Shown: in pieces, positions 25,391 to 35,202 of the stretch
Layout of the letters: each line of letters opens with the position of its first letter
How positions within the stretch are numbered: the first letter of the stretch is position 1
NCBI GenBank assembly: GCA_963704535.1
Contig: OY969916.1
Location: 1,116,001-1,180,000, forward strand
From: G963704535 sp963704535
GTDB lineage: Bacteria; Chloroflexota; Chloroflexia; Chloroflexales; Roseiflexaceae
DNA: 64,000 nt
Reading direction: 5' to 3'
Program-made: the position numbers and the translations under genes
The notes under the pieces: generated by a model
The model's input: the letters and a program-made list of their open reading frames with translations, nothing else
Told to the model about the DNA's origin: nothing
The model's database searches: none

Positions 25391-25422
25391 AGTTGTCCGT
25401 TGTCAGTGGTCAGTGGTCAGTT
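25391..25422. repeat. Heptamer tandem repeat (GTCAGTG), single arm
   Basis: GTCCGTT, GTCAGTG, GTCAGTG and GTCAGTT in tandem with no complementary arm. It is part of the 350-bp gene-free region upstream of the nucleotidyltransferase-fold gene; the remainder holds only A/T-rich subtilase upstream sequence and one promoter. Confidence 0.7.
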
Positions 25423-25440
25423 GCGGTGCAACTGGTAACA

Positions 25441-25469
25441 TTGACAGTATGCCCTGAATGGGCTACACT
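25441..25469 (+). promoter_or_regulatory. Sigma-70-type promoter TTGACA-17-TACACT
   Basis: TTGACA at 25441-25446 and TACACT at 25464-25469 are 17 bp apart. The start site would be near 25476, which supports ATG 25506 as the translation start rather than the in-frame ATG at 25458 inside the promoter. Confidence 0.6.
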
Positions 25470-25505
25470 CGCGCCCACGTTCTCAGCTTCTCAATCAAGA
25501 AACGA

Positions 25506-26261
25506 ATGAGTGAGATCCACGACGATATCGAGCAGGAGGCTGCGGGCATCGTCGCAGCCGGGCTGGCGCAGGGGCTGGCGCTGCGGCTGCTGGGCGGGCT
25601 GGCCGTGCGGTTGCACGCGCCGAGCGCCGCGCATCCGGCCCTGGCCCGCCGCTACCGCGACATCGACCTGGCCGCGCCCGCGCGCCGCAGCCAGGCCGTC
25701 GAGGCGCTGCTGGCCGACCGCGGCTACGCGCCCGACCAGTCCTTCAACCTGCTCAACGGCATGGCACGGCTGCTGTTCTACGACCAGGCCCGCAGCCGCC
25801 AGCTCGACGTCTTCGTCGGCGGCTTCGAGATGTGCCACCGGCTGCCGATCGCCGAGCGGCTCGACCGTGAGCCGCTGACGCTGCCGCTGGCCGAGCTGTT
25901 GCTGACCAAGCTCCAGATTGTGCAACTGAACGACAAGGATATCCGCGACATTTGCGCGCTGCTGCTCGACCACCCGCTCGGTGCGGGCGACCAGGAGACG
26001 CTCAACCGCGCGCGGCTCACACAGCTCTGCGGCGACGACTGGGGACTGTGGCGCACGGTGACGCTGGGCCTGGAGAAGGTACACGAGGTCGGCGCCGGCT
26101 ATGCACTGGAGCCTGAGCTACTGCGGGTGCTGGCGGCGCGGATCGACGAGCTGCGCCACGCGCTCGACGGGGCGCCCAAATCGCTGCGGTGGAAGCTGCG
26201 CGCGGCGATCGGCGAGCGGGTCCAGTGGTATGAGCTGCCGGAGGAAGTGCGGCCGGAGTAG
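25506..26261 (+). CDS. Nucleotidyltransferase-fold protein
   Basis: 251 aa. LRLLGGLAVRLH followed by RRYRDIDLAAPARR gives the GG...DxD signature of the nucleotidyltransferase fold (AbiEii/AbiGii-like), and RQLDVFVGGFEMCH supplies the third acidic strand. Such proteins act as toxins, tRNA-modifying enzymes or orphan transferases; the substrate is unknown. No antitoxin-like gene is adjacent. The start is chosen from the promoter position. Confidence 0.7.
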   Translation: MSEIHDDIEQEAAGIVAAGLAQGLALRLLGGLAVRLHAPSAAHPALARRYRDIDLAAPARRSQAVEALLADRGYAPDQSFNLLNGMARLLFYDQARSRQLDVFVGGFEMCHRLPIAERLDREPLTLPLAELLLTKLQIVQLNDKDIRDICALLLDHPLGAGDQETLNRARLTQLCGDDWGLWRTVTLGLEKVHEVGAGYALEPELLRVLAARIDELRHALDGAPKSLRWKLRAAIGERVQWYELPEEVRPE

Positions 26262-26371
26262 CCGTGAATCCGAACATAGCAGTAAAGCAAACAGATGACT
26301 CACTCCCACCTCTTCATCGCTACCTCTGACCAACTGCTTGCGCCGCGCGCGGCTCGCCGGAGACCAGCCCA

Positions 26372-27523
26372 ATGAGTGAACAGGCAGCCAAACGCTTCGA
26401 TGGCGGGCTTGCTACCGCCTTCAGCATGGGGCCAGTCATTTTGGCCATCACGCAGCTCGCCACGGGACGGTTTGTGGAGGTCAACGAGCGCTTCCTCACC
26501 GTCACGGGCTACAAGCGCGAGGAAGTGTTGGGTCGGACTCCGCTGGAGATTGAGTTGTGGATCAATCCAGACCAGCGCGCGGATGGTCTCAAGCGCCTGC
26601 GTGATGGCCGGCTGGTGCGGGAAATCGAAGCCGACTTCCGTATGAAAAGCGGCGAGGTACGCACCTGCCTGATGTCCGCCGACCTGATCGAGCTGAACGG
26701 CGAACCTTGTGTGCTCACGGCCCTCACCGACATCACCGAGCGCAAACAGATGGAATTGGAGCGGGCCGAGCTACTGGAGCGAGAGCACGCCGCCCGTGCC
26801 GCCGCCGAGGCGGCGGTGCGTATCCGTGATACCTTCTTGTCGACCGCATCTCATGAATTGAAAACCCCGCTGACCGTGCTGCTCGGCAATATCCAGTTAT
26901 TGCAGCGGCGGCAGAGCCACGCCGCTTCCCTGGCGGAGCAAGATCAGCGCCTGCTGCGTATCATTGGCGAGCAGGCTGGGCGGTTGAACCGGCTGATTGC
27001 TGCCCTGCTGGATATATCCAGACTCCAGACCGGGCAGCTTACGATCGTACGCGCCCTATTCGACATCGGCGCGTTGGTGGGGCGGGTTGTCGACGACGTG
27101 CAGCCGACCCTGGTGCGGCATACGATCGCGTGCGAACTACCGGACACACCGCTGATGATTGAGGGCGACGAACTACGTCTTGAGCAAGTGCTCCAGAATT
27201 TGTTGAGCAACGCGGTGAAGTATAGCCCAGGCGGCGGGCCAATTACGGTACAGGTCGAGCGGCAAGAGGCACGGGTACGTATCGCGGTCGCGGATCAGGG
27301 CATCGGCATCCCGCAGGCGAGTCTGCCCAAACTCTTCGAGCGCTTCTACCGGGCTGACAATATTGACCCGCAACAGATCAGCGGCATGGGTATTGGCCTC
27401 TCTGTGGTTCGAGCGATTGTCGAGTTGCACGGCGGCGAGGTGGATGTGGTGAGTCCGGAAACGGGGGGCAGCGTCTTTATCGTGTATCTGCCGGCGACGG
27501 TGCTGGAGCAAATGGGCATCTAA
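26372..27523 (+). CDS. PAS-domain sensor histidine kinase
   Basis: 383 aa, soluble. PAS domain ~15-130 (VEVNERFLTVTGYKREEVLG), a short coiled coil, HisKA with phospho-acceptor His in STASHELKTPLTVLLGNI, and HATPase_c with N box NLLSNAVKYSPGG, G1 DQGIGIP and G2 GMGIGLSVV. It autophosphorylates in response to a cytoplasmic signal. No cognate regulator is adjacent. Start ATG has GGAG upstream. Confidence 0.93.
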   Translation: MSEQAAKRFDGGLATAFSMGPVILAITQLATGRFVEVNERFLTVTGYKREEVLGRTPLEIELWINPDQRADGLKRLRDGRLVREIEADFRMKSGEVRTCLMSADLIELNGEPCVLTALTDITERKQMELERAELLEREHAARAAAEAAVRIRDTFLSTASHELKTPLTVLLGNIQLLQRRQSHAASLAEQDQRLLRIIGEQAGRLNRLIAALLDISRLQTGQLTIVRALFDIGALVGRVVDDVQPTLVRHTIACELPDTPLMIEGDELRLEQVLQNLLSNAVKYSPGGGPITVQVERQEARVRIAVADQGIGIPQASLPKLFERFYRADNIDPQQISGMGIGLSVVRAIVELHGGEVDVVSPETGGSVFIVYLPATVLEQMGI

Positions 27524-27524
27524 C

Positions 27525-27553
27525 TTGACACTAACCATGGAATAGCATACACT
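27525..27553 (+). promoter_or_regulatory. Sigma-70-type promoter of the ABC importer operon
   Basis: TTGACA at 27525-27530 and TACACT at 27548-27553, 17 bp apart: the same two hexamers as at 25441. The first gene of the operon starts 200 bp downstream, leaving a long leader in which no clear riboswitch is recognised. Confidence 0.55.
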
Positions 27554-27752
27554 AGCGCCACCCTCGACAGCGGAAATGGAATGACGCTATACACCGGGCC
27601 GTGTACGCGATGGCCGCGAACACGCCGACGACACAATGTCCGTGCCTGGTGATCCGGGCCGGATTGCTGCTCGACACCGCGTGCTACCACCCGATCATAC
27701 CGTCCCCGATCGCAACCTGCCGTAACGTGTTTCAGTCTCAGGAGGGCTTTCT

Positions 27753-28913
27753 ATGGCATCTCAAAAAGTTACCCGTCGCAAATTCCTGATGGTGAGCGCG
27801 ACCGCAAGCGTCGGCGCGCTCGTGGCGGCTTGTGGCGGCACGCCGGAGGGTGGTACGGCCGGAGCGCCGACCGCCGCCGGCGGCGTGATGGCGATGGACG
27901 CTCTCGTCGCGGCGGCCAAGCAAGAGGGCACGCTGACGACGATCGCGCTGCCGCACGACTGGCTGAACTACGGCGAGATGATCGAGGCGTTCAAGAAGAA
28001 GTACAGCCTGGCCGTCAACGAACTCGATCCCAACGCCGGCTCCGGCGACGAGATCGAGGCGATCAAAGCCAACAAAGACAACAAAGGCCCCCAGGCACCC
28101 GATGTGATCGACGTCGGCTTCGCGTTCGGCCCGTCGTCCAAGCAGGAAAGCCTGCTCCAGCCCTACAAGGTCACGACTTGGGATACCATCCCGGCCGACC
28201 TCAAGGACGCCGACGGCCACTGGTACGGCGACTACTACGGTGTGTTGTCCTTCGCGATCAACACCGACGTGGTTAAGAATATACCCCAGGACTGGCCCGA
28301 CCTGCTCAAGCCGGAATACCAGGGCCAGGTCGCGCTGGCTGGCGACCCGCGAACGTCCAACCAGGCCATCCAGTCGGTGTACGCGGCGGCGCTGGCCAAT
28401 GGCGGCTCACTCGACAACGCCCAGCCGGGGCTTGACTTCTTCGCCAAGCTCAACGAGGCCGGCAACTTTGTGCCGGTGATCGCCAAGAACGCGACGCTGG
28501 CCAATGGCGAGACGCCGATTATGATCACCTGGGACTACTTGGCCCTGGGCGCGCGCGACCAACTGGCGGGCAACCCGCCGGTCGAGGTGGTCGTGCCCAA
28601 GTCGGGCGTCTTCGGCGGCGTCTACGTCCAGGCGATCAGCGCCTTCGCGCCGCACCCCAACGCCGCAAAGCTGTGGATGGAGTACCTATACTCGGACGAG
28701 GGCCAGCTGATCTGGCTGAAGGGCTACGGCCACCCCATTCGCTACGCCGACATGGTCAAGCGCAATGTGATCCCGGCCGACCTGGCCTCCAAGCTCCCGC
28801 CGGCCGAGCTGTACAACAAGGCGGTATTCCCCAAGATCGCGCAGCTTGAGACGGCGAAGAAGCTGATCACCGAAACCTGGGACGCAGTCGTCAAGGTCGA
28901 TGTCAAAGAATAA
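27753..28913 (+). CDS. ABC transporter substrate-binding lipoprotein (family 1, Tat-type signal)
   Basis: 386 aa. The N-terminus has a twin-arginine motif (VTRRKFLMVSATASVG) and a lipobox ending in LVAACGG, so it is probably Tat-exported and lipid-anchored. The mature part is a periplasmic-binding fold typical of polyamine/Fe(III)/thiamine-like binders (GTLTTIALPHDWLNYGEM, YYGVLSFAINTDVVKNIPQD, WPDLLKPEYQGQVAL). The ligand is unknown. CAGGAGGG precedes the ATG. It is the first gene of a four-gene importer operon and its stop directly abuts a heptamer hairpin. Confidence 0.9.
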   Translation: MASQKVTRRKFLMVSATASVGALVAACGGTPEGGTAGAPTAAGGVMAMDALVAAAKQEGTLTTIALPHDWLNYGEMIEAFKKKYSLAVNELDPNAGSGDEIEAIKANKDNKGPQAPDVIDVGFAFGPSSKQESLLQPYKVTTWDTIPADLKDADGHWYGDYYGVLSFAINTDVVKNIPQDWPDLLKPEYQGQVALAGDPRTSNQAIQSVYAAALANGGSLDNAQPGLDFFAKLNEAGNFVPVIAKNATLANGETPIMITWDYLALGARDQLAGNPPVEVVVPKSGVFGGVYVQAISAFAPHPNAAKLWMEYLYSDEGQLIWLKGYGHPIRYADMVKRNVIPADLASKLPPAELYNKAVFPKIAQLETAKKLITETWDAVVKVDVKE

Positions 28914-28986
28914 GAGATTGGAGATATAGAGATTGGAGATTGGGGATTGTCGCTACGAGCCTCTAACCTCCAATCTCCAATCTCCG
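28913..28986. repeat. Heptamer-unit inverted repeat in ABC operon, junction 1 (GAGATTG)
   Basis: GAGATTG units begin right after the TAA stop of the binding-protein gene; loop GATTGTCGCTACGAG; complementary AATCTCC units follow. The permease RBS lies just beyond the right arm. Confidence 0.85.
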
Positions 28987-29007
28987 GTAGCCAGGAAGGC
29001 TGTCGAA

Positions 29008-29901
29008 GTGTCCGAGACGGTCCAGCTCGAAACGCACGAGGCGCGGCCCACGGCGCCCAGGTTCTCTTGGGCCTGGCTGGGAGTCATGCCCTTCTTCGTC
29101 TTCGCGCTGGCCTTTCTGCTGCTGCCGGCTGCTTCGCTGGTGATCGGCAGCTTCCAGGACGCCCAGGGCCGCTTCACGATCGACAATCTGCTCGGCCTCG
29201 GGCGGCCCGACATTGTGAGCGCCTACTTACTCAGCATCCAGATCAGCCTTGTTACCGCGCTCGGCGGTGCCGTGTTCGGCTTTCTGCTGGCGTATGCCGC
29301 GATCCTCGGCCACCTCCCGCGCTTCATCCGCCCGTCGCTGCTGACCTTCTCGGGGGTCGCCTCGAACTTCGCCGGCGTGCCGCTGGCGTTCGCCTTTATC
29401 TCCACCATGGGGCGAACCGGGTTTGTCACCGCCCTGCTCACCACGCTGTTGGGGGTCAATATCTACCGCAGCGGCTTCAGCCTGTACACGTTCTGGGGCT
29501 TGAGCCTGACCTATATGTACTTTCAGTTCCCGCTGATGGTTCTGATCATCGCCCCGGCGCTGGACGGGCTGAAGCGCGAGTGGCGCGAGGCCTCCGAGAA
29601 CCTGGGCGCGACGACCTGGCAGTACTGGCGCTACGTCGCGCTGCCGATCCTGCTGCCCTCGCTGCTGGGCGCCACGGTGCTGCTATTCGGTAACGCCTTC
29701 GGCGCCTACGCCACGGCCTACGCGCTCACCGGCGGCTCACTCAACCTGGTGACGATCGTGATCGGCGCGCAGATCCGTGGCGACGTGCTCCACAACACCG
29801 GCTTAGGGTACGCGCTGGCCCTGGGGATGGTCGTGATCATGGCGATCTCGCTCGCCGGCTATACCTGGCTCCAACGCAAGACCGCACGCTGGCTTCGTTA
29901 G
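29008..29901 (+). CDS. ABC transporter permease, first subunit
   Basis: About 297 aa with six membrane segments. The EAA loop is visible as LKREWREASENLGATTWQYW followed by RYVALPILLPSLLG, the contact site for the ATPase. The start is GTG 29008, with AGGAAGG about 8 nt upstream; the longer frame from 28933 would translate the repeat hairpin. It resembles PotB/FbpB-type permeases of binding-protein family 1 systems. Its TAG stop lies inside the next hairpin. Confidence 0.9.
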   Translation: MSETVQLETHEARPTAPRFSWAWLGVMPFFVFALAFLLLPAASLVIGSFQDAQGRFTIDNLLGLGRPDIVSAYLLSIQISLVTALGGAVFGFLLAYAAILGHLPRFIRPSLLTFSGVASNFAGVPLAFAFISTMGRTGFVTALLTTLLGVNIYRSGFSLYTFWGLSLTYMYFQFPLMVLIIAPALDGLKREWREASENLGATTWQYWRYVALPILLPSLLGATVLLFGNAFGAYATAYALTGGSLNLVTIVIGAQIRGDVLHNTGLGYALALGMVVIMAISLAGYTWLQRKTARWLR

Positions 29902-29971
29902 AGATTAGAGATTAGAGATTAGAGATTAGAGATTGTCGCTACGAATCCCTAATCTCCTATCTCCAATCTCC
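29899..29971. repeat. Heptamer-unit inverted repeat in ABC operon, junction 2 (GAGATTA)
   Basis: TAGAGAT begins at the stop codon, with five GAGATTA/G units. The loop GATTGTCGCTACGA is identical to junction 1, and complementary AATCTCC/AATCTCCTA units end 5 bp before the next start. Confidence 0.85.
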
Positions 29972-29976
29972 CAACA

Positions 29977-30768
29977 GTGGTGAGCATGAGGCGCACAAGA
30001 TTCTGGTCGTGGCTCTGGATCACCTTGGGGGTGCTCTACTTTCTCGTCCCGCTCCTGGCGACGCTGAACTTCTCGCTACGCCAGCGCCGGGGCGTCCTGA
30101 GTCTGAGCGCGTACCAAAGCGTCTTCGGCGACCCGCTCTTCTTCCGCACGTTTGCCTTCTCGCTGCAAATGGCCGTGCTGACGATCGTGGTCAGCCTGCT
30201 GCTGATCGTACCGACGGCCTACTGGGTCCATCTGCGGCTGCCGCGCCTGCGCCCGGTCGTCGAGCTGATCACGTTGCTGCCGTTTGTGATCCCCGCGATC
30301 GTGCTGGTGTTCAGCCTGATCAAGATCTACGGTCGCCCACCGCTGCTGCTGACCCCCAGCCCGGTGTTGCTGGTGGCTGGGTACGTGGTGCTCTCGCTGC
30401 CCTACATCTACCGGGCGGTCGATACCGGCCTGCGAGCGATCGATGTGCGCACGCTGACCGAGGCCGCACAGAGCCTCGGCGCTGGCTGGCCGACGATCCT
30501 GTTCCGGGTGATCTTGCCCAACCTGCGCGTCTCGCTATTGAGCGGCGCCTTTCTGACGTTCGCGATCGTGATCGGCGAGCTGACGCTGGCGCAGTACCTG
30601 GCCTGGCCGGCGTTCGGCCCCTACATGGCGCGGATCGGCCAGGACAAGGCCTACGAGCCCTCGGCGCTGGCGATCATCAGTCTGATCTTGACCTGGGGCT
30701 CGATCGGGATCATTCAGTTCCTGGGGCGCGGAGTGCCGGGGCAGGGGCAGCTTGCGGGCACAAAATAA
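29977..30768 (+). CDS. ABC transporter permease, second subunit
   Basis: About 263 aa with six membrane segments. EAA-type loop: VRTLTEAAQSLGAGWPTILF followed by RVILPNLR. GTG 29977, GTG 29980 and ATG 29986 are all possible starts; GGTGAG lies just before the ATG. It pairs with the preceding permease to form the channel. The hairpin between the two permease genes leaves almost no room for a separate RBS. Confidence 0.9.
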   Translation: MVSMRRTRFWSWLWITLGVLYFLVPLLATLNFSLRQRRGVLSLSAYQSVFGDPLFFRTFAFSLQMAVLTIVVSLLLIVPTAYWVHLRLPRLRPVVELITLLPFVIPAIVLVFSLIKIYGRPPLLLTPSPVLLVAGYVVLSLPYIYRAVDTGLRAIDVRTLTEAAQSLGAGWPTILFRVILPNLRVSLLSGAFLTFAIVIGELTLAQYLAWPAFGPYMARIGQDKAYEPSALAIISLILTWGSIGIIQFLGRGVPGQGQLAGTK

Positions 30769-30771
30769 CCA

Positions 30772-30852
30772 ATTGAGAATTGAAAATTGAAAATTGAGAA
30801 TGTGGCCATAGGCGCTCTCAATTCTTCATTCTCAATTCTCAATTCTCAATTC
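30772..30852. repeat. Heptamer-unit inverted repeat in ABC operon, junction 3 (AATTGAG)
   Basis: AATTGAGAATTGAAAATTGA on the left, loop GTGGCCATAGGCGC, and CTCAATTCTTCATTCTCAAT on the right. It has the same architecture as the other two junctions but different, A/T-rich units. Confidence 0.85.
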
Positions 30853-30865
30853 CGAAAGGTCGGCT

Positions 30866-31933
<1,068 letters not shown>

Positions 31934-32037
31934 CACCACTAGGGAACTTATCTAAGACCACTGATTAAAAGTTAAGGTTTTCATCAGTTTGTCAAGGGCC
32001 GATTTGCACTTCTCGCCTGAGTGTGTAGACTGGGGGT

Positions 32038-32269
32038 ATGAGCGAAAAATCCAAACCCAAGAAAAGCAGTGTTCGGCATACACGCGCCATTGCACGTGAT
32101 CGCAGCAAGCGCCCGAACACTGCGCCGCCTGACCCACAGATCGAGGCGCGCCCACAGTCAGGGCTATCGTCATGACTACCAATCTCAGCACCAACTTCTG
32201 GATGTCGATCTGAGCGGGATGCCGTGTGGCCCCAAAGCCGCCTTGGCAACCAAGGGTTATTTTGCCAAG
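32038..32269 (+). pseudogene. Transposase remnant cut by the IS701 insertion
   Basis: A short frame from ATG 32038 (RDRSKRPNTAPPDPQIEARP) stops near 32172. A second frame then reads HDYQSQHQLLDVDLSGMPCG and PKAALATKGYFAK, a motif I associate with DDE transposases of Chloroflexota and cyanobacteria, up to the IS boundary. No matching continuation is seen beyond the IS. Probably two scars of an older element; the family is uncertain. Confidence 0.4.
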
Positions 32270-32273
32270 CTAG

Positions 32274-33775
32274 TACTACAACGAGACTTTATCACTCACG
32301 TTGATTGAGTTTGGCCAAACGCCGTTTGCGATGTGAACGATATGCCCGATAATTCGCATCTTGCCAATACGCCAAGACGGAGAGCACCCACTCCGCATCA
32401 AAGCTGCGCCGTGGGATGGCGTACGCGACCAAGAACTGCGCCTGCGGCAACGTCAGGGCCGGAGCGTTTTTTTCAAGCGCTTCTGCACCCGCACCAAAAA
32501 CGCCTGCGCCACAATCATCAGTGTCATATGATGATGCCAGCCCGTCCACGAGCGCACTTCGTAGTCGCCCATCCCCAGTTCCTGCTTACCGGTCTCGAAG
32601 CACGTCTCTATTGGCCAGCGCATCCCGCTCATCCGCGCCAGCCGCACAAGTGGTATGTCAGCGGGCGCATTGCACAGATAGGTCTTGAGTTCCCCGTCGG
32701 TCAGGCTGCGCCGCAGCACCAGCCAGACCTCCTCGCCAGGCAGCCCATCACGCACACCAATCACGCGCACAATCGCGAACTCAGCCATTTGCGGCCCTTG
32801 ACTGCCCTCCTTGATCAGTTGCTTCGACCAGGCACTACTCGGCAAGGCGGTAGCCAGTGCAGCTACCGTCTGTGGAGGTGGCGAACCTGCTACCAGGCGT
32901 TCGCGTGTCGGCTTGCGGCCACGTCCGCTCCACTCTGGCACCGCCACATCTGGACGCGCCAGCCACACTTGGGTATCGTGGGGCACTTCAGCGAAGTACC
33001 ACAAGTGCGCGTGGGCGATCTTGTCCAGCAGGGCGGTATCGCGCCCAAACCCTTCGTCACAAGCGACCCAGCGGCAGCGCAGAGTTTGGGTTTGGACTAC
33101 GTCCTCAATCATGGCCCAGCCCAAAGATGGCTTGGTCGTAAAGGTCAATTCGTCTGGCAGCCGACAGGCTTTTCGCCGCTCGGCAAAAGCGGGGTCGCTG
33201 ATCCATTCCTCGGGCAAGTACAGGCGGCGATCAACCAAGGTATAGCCTTGCTGAGAGGCATAGGCCAGAAACACACCAGCCTGACAGTTGGCGGTCTTGC
33301 CGAGTTGTCCACAGTACTGGCGTTTGACCCCTACCGACTCGCTACCTTGCTTGGGAAAGTCGCTGCCATCCAGAAGCAGCACGCCGTCATCGTCGCCCAG
33401 ATCGGCATCGATTTCCGACCACAAGCGGTGCAGGATGGCAGTATCATCCCAGGCACCTTCACTGACAAACTGCTGCATAGCCCTGATGGCATTCCGATCG
33501 GCCCCACGCAAAGCCAACATCATTGGCTCAATCGACTTGCGCGGCAGCTCCAGCAGCAGGCCATGCAGATAGGTTTGCGACCATTCACGCTGCTCAGGCC
33601 GCTTAAACAATGGAGAGAAGATCGCATGATAGCTGTTCAGTTCATCCAGCAGACCATCAATGTCTTGTGGCGTCAGGTCGAGAACTGGCGCCGTGGCAAT
33701 CGTTTCCAGATGTTTCATCCCCTCCTCCCAATGGCAAATTGAGAGAGGATGATACCACGAAGTCTCGTTGTAGTA
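32274..33775 (-). mobile_element. IS701-family insertion sequence
   Basis: A 1502-bp element bounded by perfect 16-bp terminal inverted repeats (TACTACAACGAGACTT and its complement) and by CTAG on both sides, the 4-bp target duplication typical of IS701. One transposase gene fills it. The perfect ends suggest recent insertion. Confidence 0.88.
32292..33718 (-). CDS. IS701-family DDE transposase, -1 shift at A7 run
   Basis: The DDE core is visible: LLLDGSDFPKQGSESVGVKR (first Asp), RWVACDEGFGRD (second Asp) and CFETGKQELGMGDYEVRSWT (Glu). The main frame ends at 32453 with RLKKTLRP. The family C-terminus (LTLPQAQFLVAYAIPRRSFD to HRKRRLAKLNQRE) continues in the -1 frame, switching at a run of seven A (minus strand, 32467-32473). 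A7 is a plausible slippage site, so the full ~475-residue protein could be made by frameshifting or transcript slippage; an inactivating indel is the alternative. Confidence 0.85.
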
Positions 33776-33899
33776 CTAGGTAATAATCGAATTACGCCCC
33801 TTCGCTATAATCCTACTATCACCCCACGAAGGTGACAGCAATTATTGAGCTTGCTCTATGTGATTTGCCTTTCCCAAATCTAGACAGGTCCCGTGATCC

Positions 33900-34089
33900 A
33901 ACAGGGGCGCCGCTGCACTCCACGCGCCACCGCTTTGGTCACAAGGGGATCGAGTCCGGGCTGGACTCCAGCGAAGTCGGGCAGCTCATGCGCCACCGGC
34001 ACCATACTACCACCCTGCGCTACCTCCGGGAGAACGCCGACCGCCTCAGCAAGATCCACGAACGCATCGATCTGGACCCTAATCCCTAA
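33900..34089 (+). pseudogene. Tyrosine recombinase C-terminal remnant
   Basis: GAPLHSTRHRFGHKGIESGL, then DSSEVGQLMRHRHHTTTLRY gives the HxxR box, the H/W position and the Tyr nucleophile of phage-type integrases, ending DRLSKIHERIDLDPNP. The upstream ~70% of the protein is absent; the frame before ~33900 has no similarity. It is probably the leftover of an integrated element. Confidence 0.65.
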
Positions 34090-34129
34090 AATCACCGCAT
34101 CTGGTGAGCGGTAAGGGCTTGTCTTCGCG

Positions 34130-34170
34130 GCCCGCCCTGGAATGTTGCTCAGGCACTGACCAGGGCGGGC
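34130..34170. terminator. Terminator-like hairpin
   Basis: An 11-bp perfect stem GCCCGCCCTGG/CCAGGGCGGGC with a 19-nt loop, after the integrase remnant. No T tract follows. Confidence 0.4.
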
Positions 34171-34242
34171 AAGGCATTGCCGTGCTATACTAGCGCCTAC
34201 GCAATGCACTTTGTTTGCTCCCTGTGTAATTACCGAGGGCCT

Positions 34243-34485
34243 ATGACGATCACACTTGATCATGTACAACACCTGGCCGACCAGCTTTCCCCGCTCGATC
34301 AGGTGCGATTAATTGAGCACCTGTCCCGGCAGATCGCGCCGGCGCTGGACACGCAGCCGGACGCGCCAGCACCAGCCCCCGGCGCTCCGTCTACATTCGC
34401 GCTGCCGGTGCTCACAGGTGGTACATGGGTAGACGATCTGCCACTGAACCGGAAGGATCTCTACGGCGATGACGAGCGCTGCTGA
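34243..34485 (+). CDS. Small antitoxin-like protein
   Basis: 80 aa. It begins MTITLDHVQHLADQLSPLDQ then VRLIEHLSRQIAP, a pattern common in small antitoxins of Chloroflexota and cyanobacteria that precede PIN toxins, and ends with WVDDLPLNRKDLYGDDE, a typical toxin-wrapping tail. Only a short, stop-interrupted frame follows, so the toxin seems lost. TATACT at 34186 is a candidate -10. The 214 bp up to the next gene hold nothing else recognisable. Confidence 0.5.
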   Translation: MTITLDHVQHLADQLSPLDQVRLIEHLSRQIAPALDTQPDAPAPAPGAPSTFALPVLTGGTWVDDLPLNRKDLYGDDERC

Positions 34486-34699
34486 CCAATATCCTTGCTG
34501 GATTGGTGTTCCGAACTGCGATTAGAACTGTCTGAATTGGGATACGGACGAGCACGCTTATCCGCTCGGTCGGGGTTTCGCCGCAGGACACATGTCGATT
34601 TGAGGTTCCGCCGAACGACTAGCTCATGTCAACGGGAGAGTTGGGGCTGGCCTCCCGAGCAAGACGTTCCGAAGGCCCCTTGAATAAGGAGACACAACG

Positions 34700-35125
34700 A
34701 TGCGATTCATGATTCTGGTCAAGGCCGACAAGGACTCTGAGGCGGGCGTTATGCCGGACGAGAAACTCCTCACCGAGATGGGCAAGTACAACGAAGAGCT
34801 GGTGAATGCCGGCGTGATGCTCGCGGGCGAGGGACTCCACCCAAGCTCGAAGGGCGCACGCGTCAGGTTCTCCGGCGACAAGCGAGCCGTGATCGATGGG
34901 CCTTTCGCCGAGACGAAGGAGCTGATCGCCGGCTACTGGATCTGGCAGGTGGGTTCGAAGGAGGAGGCGATCGAGTGGGTCAAGCGCTGCCCCAATCCCA
35001 TGATGGGAGATTCGGAGATCGAGATACGCCAGGTGTTCGAGGCGGAGGACTTCGGCGCCGAGTTTACACCGGAGCTTCGCGAGCAGGAGGAGCGCCTGCG
35101 CGCGCGGGCCGGCTTAAATCAGTAG
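34700..35125 (+). CDS. YCII-domain (DGPF) protein
   Basis: 141 aa. It begins MRFMILVKADKDSEAG and carries the family motif VIDGPFAETKELIAGYWIW, with KEEAIEWVKRCP in the second half. YCII-related domains are small alpha/beta-barrel folds, sometimes encoded beside ECF sigma factors; the reaction is unknown. AAGGAGACACAACG gives a strong RBS. It is a single gene. Confidence 0.88.
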   Translation: MRFMILVKADKDSEAGVMPDEKLLTEMGKYNEELVNAGVMLAGEGLHPSSKGARVRFSGDKRAVIDGPFAETKELIAGYWIWQVGSKEEAIEWVKRCPNPMMGDSEIEIRQVFEAEDFGAEFTPELREQEERLRARAGLNQ

Positions 35126-35202
35126 GGCGCTTTTGAGAGCTGGTTCCGCGCGGCGACCGTGAACGATCTCGCGGCGCCCATGCACAATTTGTGATTGACC
35201 GG

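Noticed and set aside
27554..27752. Riboswitch in the leader of the ABC importer operon
   Set aside because: The leader is long, but no known riboswitch motif or clear terminator/antiterminator pair could be recognised by eye.
28933..29007. Longer permease N-terminus
   Set aside because: It would be encoded by the heptamer hairpin; GTG 29008 with AGGAAGG upstream fits the family start.
32333..33742. Long plus-strand frame opposite the IS701 transposase
   Set aside because: It is the antisense shadow of the transposase; the DDE motifs and IS orientation support the minus strand.
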